Source: CAWBLP01 sp963721065
Lineage (GTDB): Bacteria > Pseudomonadota > Alphaproteobacteria > Acetobacterales > Acetobacteraceae
Reading direction: 5' to 3'
Assembly (NCBI GenBank): GCA_963721065.1
Contig: CAVRHO010000001.1
Location: 1-64,000, forward strand
Length of the DNA stretch: 64,000 nt
The notes under the pieces are model-generated. The model saw only the letters and a list, made by a program, of their open reading frames with translations. It searched no databases and was not told the DNA's origin. The translations under genes were made by a program, and so were the position numbers. Positions 1 through 8,005 of the stretch are shown in pieces. How positions within the stretch are numbered: the stretch's first letter is position 1; the number at the start of each line of letters is the position of its first letter.

Positions 1-240
1 GAGGAGCCACTCCTCGGTGAACTGCATATAGTCCTCGATAGAATGGAATTTGTCCCATTCTGCCCTGAGACGCTTTTTCTGCCCTTTGTTTTGCAGGTGG
101 AAGTCAACAATTGTGTCATGCTCAGGAAGGCGAAGCCAATAAGGCGGATCGCAGACGATCACATCTATTTGATCGGAGAGATGTGCAAATATGTCGCGGC
201 AATCTGCGTGGTAAAGTGTCACATTGGGATGAATTGGCAT
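1..240 (-). CDS. DNA methyltransferase, N-terminal part (runs off left edge)
   Basis: The minus strand is open from an ATG at 240 to the window edge (80 codons, no stop). Near residues 30-40 it contains VIVCDPPYW. This is a DPPY-type motif IV, the catalytic signature of amino-methyltransferases that modify adenine-N6 or cytosine-N4. The preceding residues (VTLYHADCRDIF) look like the usual start of such enzymes, where motif I or X sits near the first strand. The start lies inside the last segment of the broken methyltransferase upstream, and no good ribosome-binding site precedes ATG 240. The frame stays open further upstream, so a fusion or an additional frame change there is possible. Target specificity cannot be inferred. 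Confidence 0.7.
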   Translation of the reverse strand, partial: MPIHPNVTLYHADCRDIFAHLSDQIDVIVCDPPYWLRLPEHDTIVDFHLQNKGQKKRLRAEWDKFHSIEDYMQFTEEWLL

Positions 241-1250
241 CGGGCCAGATAAGTGGGGAATTGGCTTCTGTACTTCTTTTGCTATATGATGCTCTGGACT
301 CCTCGATGTATGCAGGGTTCCGCTCGATCAATATGACCTTGGATGCGCCCTGCTGCAATGCGGGGATGGCCGTGGTACCCGACCCGCCGAAGGGGTCGAG
401 CACGACACCTCCTGGCGGTAGTGTTGCACGCAGACAGCGATCAGGAAGTTCGACGGGGAAGGTGGCGGGATGGTTCCCTTTGTAGGGCTTCGGTGCCAGC
501 CTCCAGACGGTGCGAGCATTTCGTCCGGTCGGGTCGCCCCATCGACGCATGTAATCGTCGCTATTTTGGCGAGTGATAACGCCGCGCTTCATCGAGGGAC
601 GTCCAAACTCAGGGGGGCCGCTAGGTTCCAGGATAGCCTTCGCATCGTAATAATAGCTCCTCCGTTTGGAGAACAAGAGAGGTGGCTATGAGCGCGTGTT
701 GGCCGATCACGGACACTTTCCGGGTGGACTACCAACTTTTCGAGGATAATGTCTGCTCTTAGAATCCAACCGTCTTTTTGCAATGCATCCGCAACGAGCG
801 AGGCTATGAGTAGTAGGTTTTTCGGTGCGATGTCAGTATCCGATGACGTGAGGGCTTTCTTGACGCGTCTTGGCGATGCAGGATCATCGCCCTTAGTAGG
901 CTCGGCGTCATCGGCGTTCAACCCGATGTAGGCGTCCTGAACTTCGAGCCAAAGAGTTCCTCCAGCCAGCAGCTTTTTCCGCACGAGCCGGGCAATCGCT
1001 TGCAGCTTCTGAATATATTGTGCCGGATCATTCTCCGTTCCGATCCCCGTTGTATATCCGTAGTCGCGTGCGCCGCGCCAAAAAGGGCGGGACGTGACAC
1101 AGAGTGCTTAACACTCTCGTCGGGAATGGTAGAGAGCATTTCCACAACGTCACCGCAGAGAAAGTCCACTTGCAAGGGGCAAGAAGGGAGGTCTAATGTA
1201 TGTTCCGTAGCTTCCGCTATAAATAGGCCCTTCTTGGCTGAATTTGTCAT
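122..1250 (-). pseudogene. Site-specific DNA methyltransferase broken by frameshifts
   Basis: Three successive minus-strand frames together spell one amino-methyltransferase of about 370 residues. Frame one (from ATG 1250) gives the N-terminus GDVVEMLSTIPDESV. Frame two (around 1090-680) gives RDYG, GGTLWLEVQDAYIG and SVRDRPTRAHSHL. Frame three (676 leftwards) gives KRRSYYYDAKAI, the GNHPATFP block and the SAM-binding LDPFGGSGTT motif. The frame changes fall near 1100 and near 690. Motif IV, normally TSPPYW, reads TSRPFW when the first frame change is corrected, so the catalytic site is altered as well as the frame. ATG 1250 overlaps the stop of the upstream gene as ATGA. This looks like a decayed orphan or restriction-modification methyltransferase of a mobile island. 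Confidence 0.75.
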
Positions 1251-1642
1251 ATCTCGCCTTTGCTTCCATCATGGCGAAGGCTTTTTTCGGTAGCCAGGGC
1301 TTTTATCTCATCCCATTTGCGAGCGGTCGCCCAAGTGAACGAATCCAAGAACTCGGCCCATCGGTTATGAAATTCCTCGTGCTTGTCCGCCCACGGGCGG
1401 CTTATGTTGAGGTTCCGGCGAGCCCAGTCATCAATGTTGATATGAAGTCTCACGAGAGTATCCTTGGTCCTTCCCCATGTACGTCCGACATGTCGTAGGG
1501 ATGTATAGATATAACGTTGATAATACTTCTTGCGAATCTGGCGTAATGTGCGAAGTAGACTGGCCTTTTGCCTCCTGAGCCTCGCGCGATGCAAGGCTGT
1601 CCGGTCTCTTCTATTGCGCTTTCCATTCGCCCGTGCCGCCAT
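1247..1642 (-). CDS. Hypothetical basic protein upstream of the methyltransferase
   Basis: A 131-residue protein of unknown function. I place the start at ATG 1642 because AAGGAGG sits six bases upstream. A longer frame to 1717 has no such site. The N-terminal third is strongly basic (KRNRRDR, RARLRRQK, QIRKKYYQR) and the rest is rich in Trp and His, which would suit a nucleic-acid-binding role, but no family was recognised. The stop overlaps the methyltransferase start (ATGA), so the two were probably translated together, perhaps as an accessory or restriction component of the same cassette. Confidence 0.6.
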   Translation of the reverse strand: MAARANGKRNRRDRTALHRARLRRQKASLLRTLRQIRKKYYQRYIYTSLRHVGRTWGRTKDTLVRLHINIDDWARRNLNISRPWADKHEEFHNRWAEFLDSFTWATARKWDEIKALATEKSLRHDGSKGEI

Positions 1643-1811
1643 CGATGCCTCCTTTTTTCTGGCGGCATGCCAAGTGCCACACGGTGCGGCTCTGCTAGCA
1701 CCGAGCAGTAAAGTCACGTCTTCGTGAGGTTCGGGGCCTAGCCGCTCTCAGGGGGCCGAGGCCGGAGGCTAGCCACCTCAGCACCGATCTGGATGACGGT
1801 GTCTCGGTCGA

Positions 1812-2519
1812 TCAGCCGATTGGCGCGCGAGGGGCACGCTCCAGATGTTCGATCAGCCATCTTGCATATCCGTAAGCGTTAGCAAGCCGGTCCGTCTGAG
1901 CGAGTATCCGGAGTATGTCGTCATCCAATTTATTAGATTGATCCTGCTCGAATAGACCGTCTGCGCTCCAACACCCACTTTCCATGAGAATGCCCGCCCA
2001 GAGTGGAGCAAGGGCGCGATAGTGAGGCCAGTATTCTCTCTGCTTTCCATCCGACCATCGCTGCTCATGCCTGTGCGCTGCCGCCGCGATTGCTTTACGT
2101 GCCTGCGTGAGGGTGCAGTTCCCCTTACCATTTAACCGTGGCAGAGCCATCAGAATGAGGGTCAGGCCGGAAACCTTCCCCTCCCGTAACGTGGGTAGCT
2201 CTAGATCGTTAGCAACCAGATAGTCCTGAAGATCGGACCATCGGACGTTTCCTCGGTTCCACGTCGGAATAGGATCAATCAGCCTGACGTGCCGTATCCT
2301 ATGCGTTGCGACCGCTTCGGAGACCTTCCCATGAATCCACATCATGGTGAATAGCTCATCGGGGACGAGCCCGGCAGAATCCGGTATCGTATCGGAACCT
2401 ATGATCACTTCTTCGAAGAGCTTGAAAGGGGCGAGGAACTGTTGCTTATCGAGCTTGAAGCCGAGTTCTCGCATTATGTCGTCTAGGAGGTAGGGGTCAT
2501 CACCCTCCCAAATCTTCAC
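1812..2519 (-). CDS. Hypothetical protein, 235 aa, GTG start
   Basis: An intact minus-strand reading frame of 235 residues starting with GTG at 2519. The start overlaps the stop of the upstream 74-residue gene by four bases (GTGA), typical of a translationally coupled pair. The product is soluble and mixed alpha/beta in appearance, with an acidic N-terminus (KIWEGDDPYLLDDIMRELG) and a Trp/Tyr-rich middle. No signal peptide, membrane segment or catalytic motif was recognised. It sits in the methyltransferase-containing island, so a phage- or defence-related role is possible but unsupported. Confidence 0.55.
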   Translation of the reverse strand: MKIWEGDDPYLLDDIMRELGFKLDKQQFLAPFKLFEEVIIGSDTIPDSAGLVPDELFTMMWIHGKVSEAVATHRIRHVRLIDPIPTWNRGNVRWSDLQDYLVANDLELPTLREGKVSGLTLILMALPRLNGKGNCTLTQARKAIAAAAHRHEQRWSDGKQREYWPHYRALAPLWAGILMESGCWSADGLFEQDQSNKLDDDILRILAQTDRLANAYGYARWLIEHLERAPRAPIG

Positions 2520-2740
2520 TTCTTCCGCACGTTTCGAAGCGAAGTATACGCCTTTTCGCCTAGCTCTCGCATTCTGTTAGCATAGAGCAGTGAAAACCAC
2601 TGCCGACTGGCTTCAAGGCGATCCTCTGCGGTGCTGGAGGGCGGCAGCAGCAGCAGACCGAGCGTGTTGATGCCCGCTGACGGCGCATTAGTGTCGAAGT
2701 CGACTACTGGCGGGCCGCTTGCGCGATGTTTCAGTCTCAT
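2516..2740 (-). CDS. Hypothetical small protein, 74 aa
   Basis: A 74-residue frame from ATG 2740, coupled by a four-base overlap to the 235-residue gene after it. The C-terminal half (AEDRLEASRQWFSLLYANRMRELGEKAYTSLRNVRKK in pieces) reads like an amphipathic helix with a basic tail. The ribosome-binding site is weak. No family recognised. Confidence 0.45.
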   Translation of the reverse strand: MRLKHRASGPPVVDFDTNAPSAGINTLGLLLLPPSSTAEDRLEASRQWFSLLYANRMRELGEKAYTSLRNVRKK

Positions 2741-3341
2741 GTCGGTGGGTCTCGTGCGAATTGATCACGACATGAATGCCCTTGGATGGAATGCCCGGCA
2801 AGCATGGCGTGGTAGAGCTTCCAACCGTGCCACGCTCTGGCACGGGACTGACGTTCGGGACGGCCTTCAACCCCTGCGTGCCCCGACGATCGGGCCAACC
2901 GTCGCTCGCTATTCCTTTCCGAGCCAACCTCGCCGCAACCGTGGTTGCGCCCATTCCGGTGGCGTGCTGTGTGGTCGGGCCGAACAGGGCCACCATCGCG
3001 GCGAGCGTCCGGTGACAGCCATTGAACGGCGCCAACCTTCCGGTGAACGATGACAGGGCCGAGCGACACGCCCGCACCAGAACCGTTTTAGCTGGACGGG
3101 GGAGCCTCCTCCTTCCGGCTCCTTTCGCGCAGTTCGCCGCCATCACCACGGTCACGCAATACGGTTTAGTGGCGAGCGTCGGCCCGGACGCTGACCGGAT
3201 CGCCATCGCCACAGCCGACCCGATACCGTTTTACGCACCCACACGTCGCTGGCCCTGCGATCGTCGCGCCAGTTCTGTCACCGGCCCCAGGCATGAACAA
3301 GGTTGCTGCAATCCCAGACCGGCCCGTGGTATTCTCAATTA
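2741..3341. other. No convincing gene
   Basis: About 600 bases between the minus-strand hypothetical genes and the plus-strand ATPase gene. Frames are open on both strands, including 174 codons on the minus strand ending at 2688, but none has a ribosome-binding site, a recognisable motif or neighbours that continue it. It probably carries the promoters of both flanking divergent units and degraded sequence. Confidence 0.4.
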
Positions 3342-3371
3342 GCCAGCATTTTCGCTGGCGCTTTCGATTTC
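3341..3371 (+). terminator. Hairpin followed by T-rich stretch
   Basis: GCCAGC (3342-3347) and GCTGGC (3354-3359) form a 6-bp stem around ATTTTC, followed by GCTTTCGATTT. The form is that of a weak intrinsic terminator or a leader hairpin. It lies about 100 bases upstream of the ATPase start. Confidence 0.35.
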
Positions 3372-3387
3372 ATCTCGTCGGAAACAG

Positions 3388-3410
3388 ACCGTGGGGTAGC
3401 TCCCCACGGT
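3388..3410 (+). promoter_or_regulatory. Stable leader hairpin upstream of the ATPase gene
   Basis: ACCGTGGGG (3388-3396) pairs perfectly with CCCCACGGT (3402-3410) over a 5-base loop, 47 bases before the start codon at 3457. No T-run follows, so an attenuator or protein-binding or RNA-structure role is as likely as termination. Confidence 0.4.
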
Positions 3411-3456
3411 TCCGATGCGTTGGGGTCGGGAGCAGACACCTATTTGAGATGAGATT

Positions 3457-4785
3457 ATGAAAAACGTTTGGAGTGCCGTTACCGTCGATGGTGACGGCAA
3501 AAGCTACGACTGCACTCAGGAATTGCAGCGGGTTCTGCTAGCGAAGCTGATCACCGATGACGCTGTGTTCGCTCAGTGCGAGCACGCGGTGCGAACGGAG
3601 TTTTTCGATGACCCTCTGGTGCCGCCCGTGCGCTTCATTTTCAAGCATTATGACGATTACCACTCCCTGCCGTCGTGCCAGATCATCAACGCCGCCACCA
3701 GCGTTGATCTGTCGGACATCGAGCCATTGCAGCCCGACGAGCATGAGTGGTTCCTCGATCAGGTCGAGCAGTTCTGCCGCTACCGGGCGGCAGAGAACGT
3801 GATCCTTGACGGCATCGACCTGCTGCGGCAGGGCAACACGGATGAGATCGAACGACGAATTATCGAAGCGCAGCAAATCTCGATCCGCGAGGTGAGCCAG
3901 AAGTTCAAGCCTACACAAACCGAAGATTTCAGCACAGACACGCTGCCGCAGTGGTTGCTCCCATACCTGCTGTACGAGCAGCAGATCGGCGTCTGCTATG
4001 CCCCGCCCGGCAGCTACAAGACCTTCACCGTCCTTTCGCTCGCGCTGCTGCTCGCCTATGGGATGACCCTGCATGGCAGGAAACTCTATGCCCGCAATGT
4101 CATCTATGTCGCGGGCGAGGGCGGCACCATGCTGTCCATCCGCAAGCGGGCATGGTTGCATCACCATGGCCTGCCGATCAAAAACGATCGCTTGTCGATC
4201 CTGCCCCGTCCGGTGCAACTGCTCGATCCTGCCGAGGTAGGTGAATTCATCCGTGCCATGCGGCCATACAACCCCGGCCTTGTCGTGCTCGATACCCTTT
4301 CCACCTGCATTGCCGGTGCCAACGAATCGGCCCCGGAAGTGATGACCGCAGCCATAGAAGCCACTAAGCGCATTCGCGATGAACTCGGCTGCGCGGTGTT
4401 GATCGTGCACCATCCGGGAAAGGACGAAAGCCGAGGTGCGAGAGGCCACAGTTCACTGCTGGGGAACGTGGACACGATGTGGCTGATCGGAAAAACAGCC
4501 GGTAACGGCACCATCACTCTCACGGTCGAGAAGCAGAAGGATGCGCCCGTGGCCAAACCAATGCATTTTGCTGTGCTCCATCAAGCTCTGCCGGTCCATG
4601 ACCGATACGGCGAACAGATCACATCGTGCGTGGTACGCGAGCTATCGGTGTCGGATACGAGTGAAAAGCCGTATGTCGAAGTCCCCGGCACCGAACTCCC
4701 GAAGGAGACAGCCGACCTGATGCGATTTGGCGAAGCGATGGACCTCGATGTGCCGGTACCTCGGGCAGCGGCATGTGCGGCCTAA
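3457..4785 (+). CDS. RepA/DnaB-like P-loop ATPase of a mobile element
   Basis: A 442-residue protein with two recognisable parts. Residues about 20-125 resemble the helical N-terminal domain of DnaB-type helicases. Residues about 160-390 form a RecA-like ATPase of the RepA/AAA_25 type, with Walker A APPGSYKT at 182-189, a Walker B strand LVVLD near 275-280, and the HHPGKD block followed by SSLLGNVDTMW typical of RepA-like hexameric helicases. Such proteins load at plasmid, phage or integrative-element origins. The repeats and palindrome just downstream, and the tRNA gene at the far side of the island, support replication of an integrated element. It is the only large intact gene of the island. 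Confidence 0.75.
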   Translation: MKNVWSAVTVDGDGKSYDCTQELQRVLLAKLITDDAVFAQCEHAVRTEFFDDPLVPPVRFIFKHYDDYHSLPSCQIINAATSVDLSDIEPLQPDEHEWFLDQVEQFCRYRAAENVILDGIDLLRQGNTDEIERRIIEAQQISIREVSQKFKPTQTEDFSTDTLPQWLLPYLLYEQQIGVCYAPPGSYKTFTVLSLALLLAYGMTLHGRKLYARNVIYVAGEGGTMLSIRKRAWLHHHGLPIKNDRLSILPRPVQLLDPAEVGEFIRAMRPYNPGLVVLDTLSTCIAGANESAPEVMTAAIEATKRIRDELGCAVLIVHHPGKDESRGARGHSSLLGNVDTMWLIGKTAGNGTITLTVEKQKDAPVAKPMHFAVLHQALPVHDRYGEQITSCVVRELSVSDTSEKPYVEVPGTELPKETADLMRFGEAMDLDVPVPRAAACAA

Positions 4786-4809
4786 TCGGGCGGTCGAAAG
4801 GAGGATTTG

Positions 4810-4956
4810 TTGGCCTCGATCGAGCAAGCCATCCCTGTCGGGGAGACACGTCGGGTTCGTACGGCCCGACATGGCGTGGTCGAGTTCAGTCGAATCGAGG
4901 GACCACGCGGAGCGAAATTGCTCTCCATTCGACAGGTCGAAGGCAAGGAGGTCTGA
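4810..4956 (+). CDS. 48-residue protein with TTG start
   Basis: A short frame with TTG start at 4810, preceded by AAAGGAGG (4797-4804) at ideal spacing, 24 bases after the ATPase stop. The product is basic (VGETRRVRTARHGVVEFSRI, then GPRGAKLLSIRQVEGKEV) and may form a small beta-rich fold. The strong ribosome-binding site and operon position make it a likely real gene. The family is unknown. A replication-accessory or DNA-binding role would suit the location but is a guess. Confidence 0.5.
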   Translation: MASIEQAIPVGETRRVRTARHGVVEFSRIEGPRGAKLLSIRQVEGKEV

Positions 4957-4961
4957 CACCT

Positions 4962-5017
4962 CCACCTGTTCCCATTGACCTGTTCCCCTATAGATACAGA
5001 GATACGGGAACAGGTGG
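4962..5017. repeat. Iteron-like repeats ACCTGTTCCC
   Basis: ACCTGTTCCC occurs directly at 4964-4973 and 4978-4987 and inverted as GGGAACAGGT at 5006-5015. The outer pair CCACCTGTTCCC (4962-4973) and GGGAACAGGTGG (5006-5017) is a perfect 12-bp inverted repeat. This arrangement directly after a replication ATPase suggests an origin or operator. Confidence 0.5.
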
Positions 5018-5033
5018 ACGTCGATGTATAGCC

Positions 5034-5059
5034 AAGCACATATCTAAAGATATGTGCTT
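5034..5059. repeat. 26-bp perfect palindrome
   Basis: AAGCACATATCT (5034-5045) and AGATATGTGCTT (5048-5059) are exact reverse complements around AA. It is AT-rich in a GC-rich genome and lies 17 bases after the iteron-like set. A dimeric regulator site or part of an origin is plausible. Confidence 0.5.
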
Positions 5060-5941
5060 TGGCATATACACACTCGTTTCGTGCTGATTTGTGCAAGAGG
5101 GAATGAGACGAGATGGATACGCTGGTTTTGGCCCTGTTCGCCTGCACATAGCCCGCATCGCCACTGGCTCTATCTCGGGCAATCGCTCCATTCGGCCCGG
5201 TATGAGAGCGGGATACGCGGATTTGATGTGTATTCGCTGCGTTGACCCGTGACGCAATGAGTGGCTGATCTGCAACCCCGAAACCGGGTGATGTCACACT
5301 GCACGGTCGGGTCAGCCATCGCGTCGACCTTCCCCCGCCGCCCGAATGCGGCCCACGACACCGGCGACTTGCGCGATCCGACTCACCAACCCCATCACCT
5401 GCCCCTGATCTCCGCACCCGATATCTGCCGCCATGTCCCGACGACGGCGCCCGCACGGTCGCCCAGCCCATCGCGGAGCCCGATGAAGGCCGGTGGCCTG
5501 AACGGTGACTGGATCGTAGTCCCTAACCATGCCGCCGACCGTCTGCCGCACCGTCGCCCCCACGATCGGCCTAACCATGCCGCCGACCGCGCTCCCGACG
5601 ACCTCGGCACATCGGCGCCGACGACATTCACGCCGGCGATGCGGCGACGGTGATGCAGTTCTGCACGTTGATCGTGGATCAGGTGGTTCGACGATCATGC
5701 TCGCGTGCTGGTCCGTCGTGGTGCACGGTCTGGCGGAAATCGCCGCCGGACGGTCGCATAGTGGTGCCAACATCGTCGGCGAGGGGATGGCCTGTTCGCT
5801 GATAGAATTACGCGACCCCGCCGATCCTGGTGACCGCCTGCTGGAAATTCGTCGCCCGTGGTCAGCCGGCCGGTTCGCGCCACACGCAGCCATTGAGAAA
5901 CGGGAGGGCAGCGGAAACGAGTCAAGAAAACAAATCGCAGG
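5060..5941. other. Degenerate sequence, no intact gene
   Basis: No frame here has a start, ribosome-binding site and recognisable product. On the minus strand about 5630-5310, pieces in alternating frames read SAVGGMVRPIVGATVRQ, TGFIGLRDGLGDRAG-like and VMGLVSRIAQVAGVVGRI. These look like remains of one small hydrophobic protein, but the frame changes make this uncertain. Confidence 0.3.
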
Positions 5942-6079
5942 ATGACGCAGAAAAAGAGATTCGACATCGGCAAGCCTATCGAAGTCATAAGTGCATGCGA
6001 GCTACAGAGCCGTCGTAGTTATTTAAGCAGAGCATTGGGATATGACAGACAAAAAACGCCTTCTCAAGGTGTTGGATAG
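5942..6079 (+). CDS. Possible 45-residue protein overlapping the next remnant
   Basis: ATG at 5942 opens a 45-codon frame (KKRFDIGKPIEVISACELQ, then SRRSYLSRALGYDRQK) with natural-looking composition. It overlaps the frame starting at 6042. Only a weak AGG lies right before the start. It may be the 5' part of the same decayed gene rather than a separate one. Confidence 0.25.
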   Translation: MTQKKRFDIGKPIEVISACELQSRRSYLSRALGYDRQKTPSQGVG

Positions 6080-6596
6080 GCTCGCACACCCCAGCGTGGA
6101 CGGCACGGACTTGGCAGCCACTGTAGCTGCATTCCGACGACTGCTCGACGGCAAGACCCCTTCCGATCTGCTGGCGCAAGAAAGCCACGCGCACCGACAG
6201 GGCCACGAAAGCCGCTGAGCGGGCAGCACACCATTGGGAATTCAGGCGAAGTAAGTGGGAGGCGCAAAGCCCGCGCAGCCCAGCAACAAAACCGCGAGTT
6301 GCATGCGCTGGCCGAACGATCTACGGCAAGAGATCGATGATCTGCAACACGCCCTGCACACGAAGGAGCCGGAGAAACAAAAGCGACGCAATGGCTTCTC
6401 TGATCCACCGGCACCCGACGACCGATGGTTCCGTTCAGCCACTGATCGTCCGACCCCAGCCCGGCGGGACAAAGCCGGGCATAAACCTTGCACCATCGCG
6501 ACGGCACCGTCGCACGACCGTCACGCCGACCATCATCAGGACGATCCGCCACCGTACCACCAGCCTGACCGTGCGGCACATCGTCGGCGACGCTGA
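6042..6596 (+). pseudogene. Frameshifted accessory gene remnant
   Basis: The first 58 codons from ATG 6042 form a clean helical segment (KKRLLKVLDRLAHPSVDG, then LAATVAAFRRLLDGKTPSDL) ending at 6218. Coding-like sequence continues in shifted frames: RATKAAERAAHHWEF near 6190-6240, RKARAAQQQNRELHALAER near 6270-6320, and RQEIDDLQHALHTKEPEKQK from about 6325. The pieces are charged, helical and collinear, as expected for one protein broken by several indels. Alternatively the 58-residue frame alone is a real small gene. No family was recognised. Confidence 0.4.
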
Positions 6597-7262
6597 TCCA
6601 GGTCTGAGGATCAGGCAGATGACGATCTCGGCCCATCCCTGCCCAGCATCGGCGAGATCGTCGCGGCCGTGGCGGGCTGGTCGGTGGCGGGATGGTCGGG
6701 ATGGCGACGTCGCCGAATTCGGTAATGTGATGCCCGATCGCACCATGGCGGTCACCTGATGGAAATCGGTCACCAACGGTCGGCGGAGATGGCGCCGACG
6801 CCGTGGTGAACATTCGGCCAGCATCCTCGCGGCGACGCTGCGCCCGGCCTATGGGTCAGATGGTCAGAGTTCTCAGTGGCGATCTGTTCCAGCCTTGCCG
6901 CTCTCCGGTCAGTCGATCTGCCAGTTCCATGAGCCTGCTGGCGATCTCGCCGTCGCCGTAAATTGGGCGTAATGGCGGAGACGGTTTGCCCTCGCTCGAA
7001 GCTCAGCCGCATCCAGTTCAGCACGGTTCGGCATGGTATCGCGACCATGACGCGCGACACCTTTCCCGTTGGTTACCGGCCGACGGCGAAATATGCCGGG
7101 CAAAATTCAGCGTCGAGCAGGACAAAGGATGGCCCGAACCGGCTCCGACGCCATCGCCCATGACGATCCGGCACCGGGCGAAAACCCGATCCAACCTGCC
7201 GTCTACGTGCCGTCTACGGCCTTGTGGAGGACGGCCGGTAAGCAGCTAACGATTGAAAAGAT
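6597..7262. other. No gene seen; island edge next to tRNA-Arg
   Basis: Overlapping frames exist on both strands without recognisable motifs. No tyrosine or serine recombinase signature is visible, although this is where the integrase of a tRNA-targeted element would usually sit. A short direct repeat TGCCGTCTACG occurs twice near 7197-7218. Confidence 0.4.
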
Positions 7263-7339
7263 TGGCGGACCCGGCGCGACTCGAACGCACGACCTTCGCC
7301 TTCGGAGGGCGACGCTCTATCCAACTGAGCTACGGGTCC
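7263..7339 (-). tRNA. tRNA-Arg (anticodon CCG)
   Basis: The minus strand folds as a full 77-nt tRNA with encoded CCA. The acceptor stem is GGACCCG/CGGGTCC, the D arm begins AGCTCAGTTGG, the anticodon stem TCGCC/GGCGA holds loop CTCCGAA (anticodon CCG, codon CGG), and the T loop is TTCGAGT. Its 3' end faces the accessory island at lower coordinates, the usual geometry for integration at a tRNA gene. Confidence 0.95.
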
Positions 7340-7372
7340 GTGCAGCCTGCATAGCGCGAAACCTGCTCGCCG

Positions 7373-8005
7373 TCACCCCCCGGAATCCATCCCGGGCAAT
7401 CCGCCTCCGCGACCCGGCGGCAGGTTGACCGCCTGCACCACCGCGTCCGTCTCGAACAGCATCAGCACGCTGCGCGAAGCCGGGGCCACCTCGATCCGCC
7501 GCATCAGGTCCAGCGGCATGCCCAGGAAATGCGCCAGCACCGCCTTGATCACGTCGGCGTGGCTGACCACCGCCACCGCGGCATCCGGATACCCCGCCCG
7601 CAGGCGCAGCATGCAGGCCACCGCCCGGGCCTGCACCGCCAGCATGCTCTCGCCCTCCGGCACCGGCGTGCTGCCACGGAACGTGTTGAACGCCCGCCAG
7701 CGCGGATCCTGGTGCAGCGTGCCGAATTCCGCCCCGGTCCACGCCCCCAGGTCCAGCTCGGCCAGGTCCGCATCGACGACCACGTCCAGTCCGGCCCGGC
7801 GTGCAATCGGCGCCGCGGTCTGCAACGCGCGGTCCTGCGGGCTGGACACCACCGCCGCCAATCCGGCCAGCGCTGCGGCCCCCGCCACCGCCTCGGCCTC
7901 CGCACGGCCCGTGGCACTCAGCGACACCGGTCCACGCCCCACCAGCACGCGCCCCAGCAGATCGTGGGAGCCATGCCGTACCAGATGAACCACCGTGCCG
8001 CTCAC
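7373..8005 (-). CDS. Histidine phosphatase family protein
   Basis: A 210-residue phosphoglycerate-mutase-like phosphatase. The catalytic RHG is at residues 10-12, with further family features SSPQDRALQTA, the acid/base segment ELDLGAW and the second catalytic histidine in VVSHADVIK. It uses a GTG start that overlaps the stop of the inositol-phosphate synthase gene (GTGA), so it is the last gene of the operon. A role in dephosphorylating inositol 1-phosphate or a phosphorylated sugar made by the operon is inferred from position. The family is too broad to name a substrate. Confidence 0.85.
   Translation of the reverse strand: MSGTVVHLVRHGSHDLLGRVLVGRGPVSLSATGRAEAEAVAGAAALAGLAAVVSSPQDRALQTAAPIARRAGLDVVVDADLAELDLGAWTGAEFGTLHQDPRWRAFNTFRGSTPVPEGESMLAVQARAVACMLRLRAGYPDAAVAVVSHADVIKAVLAHFLGMPLDLMRRIEVAPASRSVLMLFETDAVVQAVNLPPGRGGGLPGMDSGG

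Noticed and set aside
2688..3212. Minus-strand frame of 174 codons
   Set aside because: Composition is unremarkable, no ribosome-binding site, no recognisable motif, and overlapping frames are equally open.
4782..5471. Minus-strand frame of 229 codons crossing the iterons
   Set aside because: It runs through the palindrome and repeats, overlaps the better-supported TTG gene and encodes arbitrary sequence.
4957..7262. Integrase or transposase of the island
   Set aside because: I looked for tyrosine-recombinase (R..HxxR..Y) and DDE signatures on both strands near the tRNA and saw none.
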